This document shows positions 62,150 to 64,000 of a stretch of DNA of 64,000 nucleotides, in pieces. Each line of letters starts with the position of its first letter. The stretch's first letter is position 1. Origin of the DNA: Chitinispirillales bacterium (lineage in GTDB: Bacteria > Fibrobacterota > Chitinivibrionia > Chitinivibrionales > Chitinispirillaceae); NCBI GenBank assembly GCA_031254105.1, contig JAIRVB010000021.1:62001-126000 (forward strand). Direction: 5' to 3'. A program made the position numbers and the translations under genes. The notes beneath the pieces are model-generated. The model was not told the origin of the DNA, ran no database searches, and saw only the letters and a list, made by a program, of their open reading frames with translations.

Positions 62150-63928
62150 CTACTCGTCCAGCTCTTTGAGTTGTGCCGTACACTCTCTGTGGCGTTGCAG
62201 TAACTGTAATTTTTCCGCTTCGCCGCTTTCTGCGTCAAGTTTTTCCCGAAGCTGCCGCAGCTCAGCCATTAAAGACTTGCGGCGCAGCAGTATTATCTTC
62301 TGTTCAAGCTCTGCGTTGATGTTTTCCTTAAGCGCTGGCTTGACTGTTAACATGGAAATTATGCGCTTAATTTCCGAATTGTCAGGCAACGCTCCGGACA
62401 ATCCATCAAGATTGCCTGATGCGTCAAAAGTCTCTACTATAATTGAATATATATTCGCGGACAAGCTGTCCGTAAGTGTTTGAGGAGAAACATAACGTTT
62501 TGCTAATGAAATCAGTTCAGGAGAGGTTAAAAGAATTCGCAAAAAACTCTCCTCAAGCTTTCCGAGTTTTTCTTTTATGTTCAGGTTGAGCTGCTGTATG
62601 TTGATTGGCTGCGCGTTCCTGCTGCAGCTGTTTTCGTTAGAAAAGCGGTTAAACACATGGCGTGAGTCAACGCGCAGTTTGGAAGCGAGTTTTATGAGAA
62701 AATCATCACGCACTATCGGATCTTTAATAGACTGAACGTAAGGAGCAAGCTCTTCAATAATGTTGCGTTTTGCCTGAGGCGAATCGCCCTGTTCGGAGAT
62801 AAGCTTATCAATTAAAAAAACGGTTGAGTTTTTTGCGGATTTAATCATTTCTAAAAAAATTTCCGCGCCCTCCCTTTTTACAAAGGAGTCCGGATCATCC
62901 TCTCCCGGAAGTACCAGAACGGAAACCTGCAGATTAAAAGGCGCAAGAACAAAGACCGCTTTTTGAGCGGCCGCAAGCCCTGCGCGGTCTCCGTCAAAAA
63001 CCAGTGTGACTTTTGGGGCCAAACGCTGTATCAGGGAGGCGTGTTCTGATGTAAACGCAGTTCCTGAAGTTGCGGCAACGTTACGAATTCCCGCCTGGTA
63101 AAGCGTCAGGTGATCCATGTAGCCTTCCACAATAAGCAGCAGCCCCTGATCGCGGATGCTCTGACGCGATTTATGTATTCCGTAAAGCAAGCCGCTTTTT
63201 TGATACAGGGCGGTTTCAGGAGAGTTGAGATATTTTGGCTGTGTTTCTTTATTTAATCCACGTCCCGCGAAAGCTATGATACGGCCGCTTTGGTTATATA
63301 GAGGAAACATCACCCTGTTTCTGAAGCGGTCATATAACCCGCCGCTCTCTTTTTTAATAACAAGCCCGCATTCGGCAAGTTTGTCTGCGCCGATGTTCTT
63401 GCTTTGCATATAATCGATTAAAGCGGACCATCCGGACGGAGCATATCCAAGGCAGAACTCTTTTACGGTCTCCGCTTTCAGCCCTCTTGACTTAAAATAC
63501 TGCACTGCGTCAGGGGTATTTTTTACAAGATTATAGTAAAATTGAGCGGCTATAGCGTGTATCTCAATAAGCTCTGTTTTGGAGGTATTTTTAAATGTGA
63601 TTAACGAAGGGGTATTTTGTTGTCTGCGGGGAGGTTCAAGAGCTACTCCGGTTTCATCAGCGAGCATTCTAAGCGCTTCAGGAAAATCGACTTTTTCTAT
63701 CTCCTGCAAGAAACTAAATACATCTCCACCCTTATTGCAGCCATAACAGTAATAAAAGCCTCTGTCCGCGTTTATGTGAAAAGAAGGAGTTTTCTCTTTA
63801 TGAAAGGGACACAGTCCTTTGAGCGTCTGTCCCGAACCTTTAAGATTGACATAGCGGCCTACAACCGAAGCAATATCTGCTCTCATGCGAATCTGTTCTT
63901 TTACACTGTCATCAAACCGCTCATTCAT
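62150..63928 (-). CDS. dnaG: DNA primase
   Basis: Synthesises RNA primers at the replication fork. The zinc domain has C40-x2-H43 and C61-x2-C64 ([19 protein letters not shown]). The catalytic core has the TOPRIM motifs [11 protein letters not shown] and [14 protein letters not shown]. The C-terminal helicase-interacting region is about 430-592. 592 residues, normal. Followed directly by rpoD, the classical macromolecular-synthesis operon minus rpsU. Confidence 0.96.
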   Translation of the reverse strand: MNERFDDSVKEQIRMRADIASVVGRYVNLKGSGQTLKGLCPFHKEKTPSFHINADRGFYYCYGCNKGGDVFSFLQEIEKVDFPEALRMLADETGVALEPPRRQQNTPSLITFKNTSKTELIEIHAIAAQFYYNLVKNTPDAVQYFKSRGLKAETVKEFCLGYAPSGWSALIDYMQSKNIGADKLAECGLVIKKESGGLYDRFRNRVMFPLYNQSGRIIAFAGRGLNKETQPKYLNSPETALYQKSGLLYGIHKSRQSIRDQGLLLIVEGYMDHLTLYQAGIRNVAATSGTAFTSEHASLIQRLAPKVTLVFDGDRAGLAAAQKAVFVLAPFNLQVSVLVLPGEDDPDSFVKREGAEIFLEMIKSAKNSTVFLIDKLISEQGDSPQAKRNIIEELAPYVQSIKDPIVRDDFLIKLASKLRVDSRHVFNRFSNENSCSRNAQPINIQQLNLNIKEKLGKLEESFLRILLTSPELISLAKRYVSPQTLTDSLSANIYSIIVETFDASGNLDGLSGALPDNSEIKRIISMLTVKPALKENINAELEQKIILLRRKSLMAELRQLREKLDAESGEAEKLQLLQRHRECTAQLKELDE

Positions 63929-64000
63929 GTGAATACCGTGAGATAGAAAGTTTGTTCCAAAATAAAATCACTACTCTTCAAAAATATGACAGTATCATGC

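Overview
The window reads as chromosome of a Gram-negative bacterium of about 45% GC. KdsA (LPS inner core), Wzz (polysaccharide chain length) and lipoproteins imply an outer membrane. Several large secreted carbohydrate-active proteins end in short beta-rich C-terminal domains like type IX/Por secretion tails. My best placement is the Fibrobacterota/FCB neighbourhood, by inference from gene content only; there is no rRNA, tRNA, CRISPR array or intact transposase here.

Layout. 1-9 kb: a PepD-like lipoprotein that lacks its lid domain, a CBM9-membrane-AraC one-component regulator, pyruvate kinase, a His-rich protein behind a sigma-54-type promoter, galE and an S1-domain protein. 8.7-20 kb: PL14-like lyase, yggS-divIVA-yggU, GH74 xyloglucanase, an unknown exported protein and a UvrD-like helicase without a 2B domain. 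20-28 kb: smpB, amidase-murI, a GLUG-repeat exported protein, rubrerythrin and an M23 peptidase. 28-36 kb: beta-helix exported protein, gap-pgk, kdsA, a second M23 peptidase and an HD protein. 36-43 kb: wzz, a FIST-like gene pair, hsp20, a PEBP protein and HtrA. 43-55 kb is a biotin block: bioC-bioD-bioA-bioF-bioG/H and bioB, then prfC, then accD-accA followed by a protein fusing an oxaloacetate-decarboxylase/pyruvate-carboxylase carboxyltransferase to an AccB-type biotin carrier. 55-64 kb: a eukaryotic-type HisA overlapping ApbE, a MORN lipoprotein, PBP4, a 55-residue ferredoxin, a decayed small gene and dnaG-rpoD.

The gene-free DNA is the most unusual part. First, there is a family of about 18 short hairpins with a conserved oriented frame (TGTAAGGGCG ... 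CGCCCGY) whose arms differ in sequence but stay complementary. Second, there is a MITE-like element of about 133 bp with terminal inverted repeats; two full-length copies in opposite orientation bracket prfC, and two shorter copies lie near 27 kb. Third, there are AT-rich micro-repeat families (TTCTGCATTCTGCATTATT, AACTGGTAACTGAAAACTGG, GAACTCAGAGCTTAG types). These repeats enter coding sequence: one hairpin lies in the signal-peptide region of the beta-helix protein, and the TTCTGCATT repeat encodes part of the amidase signal peptide and the bioF stop/bioG start junction.

Several genes are visibly decaying: a small gene at 60.3-60.6 kb with an amber codon and a frameshift, an IS1182-type transposase remnant, a probable frameshift in yggU, a truncated DUF3788 gene and orphan C-terminal fragments.

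Overall the genes suggest a plant-polysaccharide degrader with central glycolysis (pyk, gap, pgk), envelope assembly, and fatty-acid/biotin metabolism clustered within about 12 kb.
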